7,412 bases of DNA. Source: Bacillota bacterium. GTDB taxonomy: Bacteria; Bacillota; Clostridia; Christensenellales; CAG-138. The translations under genes were made by a program, and so were the position numbers. The stretch spans positions 1 through 7,412 of the forward strand of contig JAEWWD010000200.1 of the NCBI GenBank assembly GCA_023396535.1. The letters are read 5' to 3'. The stretch's first letter is position 1, and the number at the start of each line of letters is the position of its first letter. The notes beneath the pieces were generated by a model. That model did no database searches. It was not told the DNA's origin and worked only from the letters and a program-made list of their open reading frames with translations. Below, in pieces: positions 6,665 to 7,412 of the stretch.

Positions 6665-7412
6665 TTATGGTTTTAGGCAGAATAAAGCATAGAGCGGGAT
6701 GCTCTTGATGTTATTCTCAAAGCCGAAGTTCCTTGTGCTGACTCGTATGGCATATGGTGGCTGGTACGTCTCCACAAAGGTTTTCAGGCTCTTGGCCTTC
6801 ACGTTGTTAGCGGATTTCCCCTCCAGCGGAAGGATATTGCCTTCCCGGTCCTGCATTACAAAGTCCAACTCAGCCTTGCCCGGCGAGCTCCAATAATATG
6901 GAACGAAGCCGTTCACAACCAGCACCTGCATGATGTAGTTCTCGGCCAGCGCCCCCTTAAAGCCATCAAAGCTATGAGGGTTATTCAGCACGACGTTTGC
7001 TGCAATGCCAAACTTCGAGCATAGAAGCCCTGTGTCCACCAAGTAGAGCTTGAAGGAATCGTTATCAACGTAGGCCGATAGCGGCATTTTCCCCTCTGTG
7101 ATCCGGGTACAGATATTGATCATACCCGCTGCCTTCAACCAGTCGATGGCTGATTCATATTCATAAGCGCGTGCGCCGGACTTGATGACCTTGTACTGGA
7201 ATTTGTGATTCTCCTTTGAAAGCTGTGCCGGTACGCTTTTCCACGACGCCATAATGCGCGTAGTATCCTGCGGTGTGGCATATTTCCTGCCACATCGTAT
7301 AGGATACGCAGGACGGCCAGCATCTCCACTTCCAGGCCCTCGTTGTACAAGTGGGTAAAGATGGCCGAAATCCTGTCCATTGTTCCGACATCGTTGCCGG
7401 AGAAGGTGAACA
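6665..7412 (-). pseudogene. DUF4143-type AAA ATPase, C-terminal part only, frameshifted, cut by window edge
   Basis: The 195 codons from 7252 down to the TAA at 6667-6665 match the C-terminal region (DUF4143) of a widespread family of bacterial and archaeal ATPases. Recognisable blocks are WKSVPAQLSKENHKFQYKV, GARAYEYESAIDWLKAAGM, PLSAY, FKLYLVDTGLL, the F(K)GALAENY segment, YYWSSPGKAELDFV, and the PLEGKS strand, which resembles the PD-(D/E)xK-like fold seen there. The ATG at 7252 is internal: the same frame continues upstream as KYATPQDTTRIM to about 7285. Before that a second frame carries DVGTMDRISAIF and AVLRILYDVAG, which fit the VGGMPE...Y and Y-x-D-x-x-K-Y stretch of the family and reach the window edge. 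One added base near 7286 joins them. The Walker motifs would lie beyond the right edge. The family's role is not well established. Confidence 0.75.

Overview
The window looks bacterial: short intergenic gaps, strong purine-rich Shine-Dalgarno sites (an ATGAGGTGA motif precedes two starts, each followed by ATGAAAAAA), a lipobox-type signal peptide and moderate to slightly high GC by eye. Gram-positive Bacillota (Clostridia or Paenibacillus-like) is my best guess, from the short Lys-rich lipoprotein signal and the Shine-Dalgarno style. No rRNA, tRNA or other phylogenetic marker is present, so this is only an inference.

Left part (37-5255): a tight two-gene operon. The first gene encodes a roughly 970-residue secreted lipoprotein with an N-terminal jelly-roll (concanavalin A-like) domain and thirteen Asp-box (BNR) repeats, which should fold as one or two large beta-propellers. 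Its stop codon overlaps the start of the second gene (ATGA). The second gene encodes a 770-residue polytopic membrane protein of the fused MFS/spermidine-synthase-like type: about seven membrane segments, a Rossmann aminopropyltransferase-like domain, and about seven more segments. Its active-site aspartates are replaced, so it probably does not make polyamines. The coupling suggests an envelope system of one external propeller and one membrane partner. Its substrate cannot be read from the sequence, and I regard this pair as the most interesting part of the window.

Middle (5256-5685): about 430 bases without a confident gene. It holds a perfect 8-bp inverted repeat, a protein-like open frame on the minus strand that may be a gene relic, and an AT-rich leader before the next gene.

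Right part (5686-7412): three damaged genes. A flavodoxin-fold iron-sulfur-flavoprotein-like oxidoreductase (+) is broken by an apparent one-base deletion near 6030. A small unknown ORF (+) directly behind it shifts frame near 6500. The C-terminal part of a DUF4143-type AAA ATPase (-) runs off the right edge and shifts frame near 7286. The left operon has over 5 kb of uninterrupted coding sequence while the right 1.7 kb has three shifts. This points to a decaying accessory region, although local sequencing error cannot be excluded.
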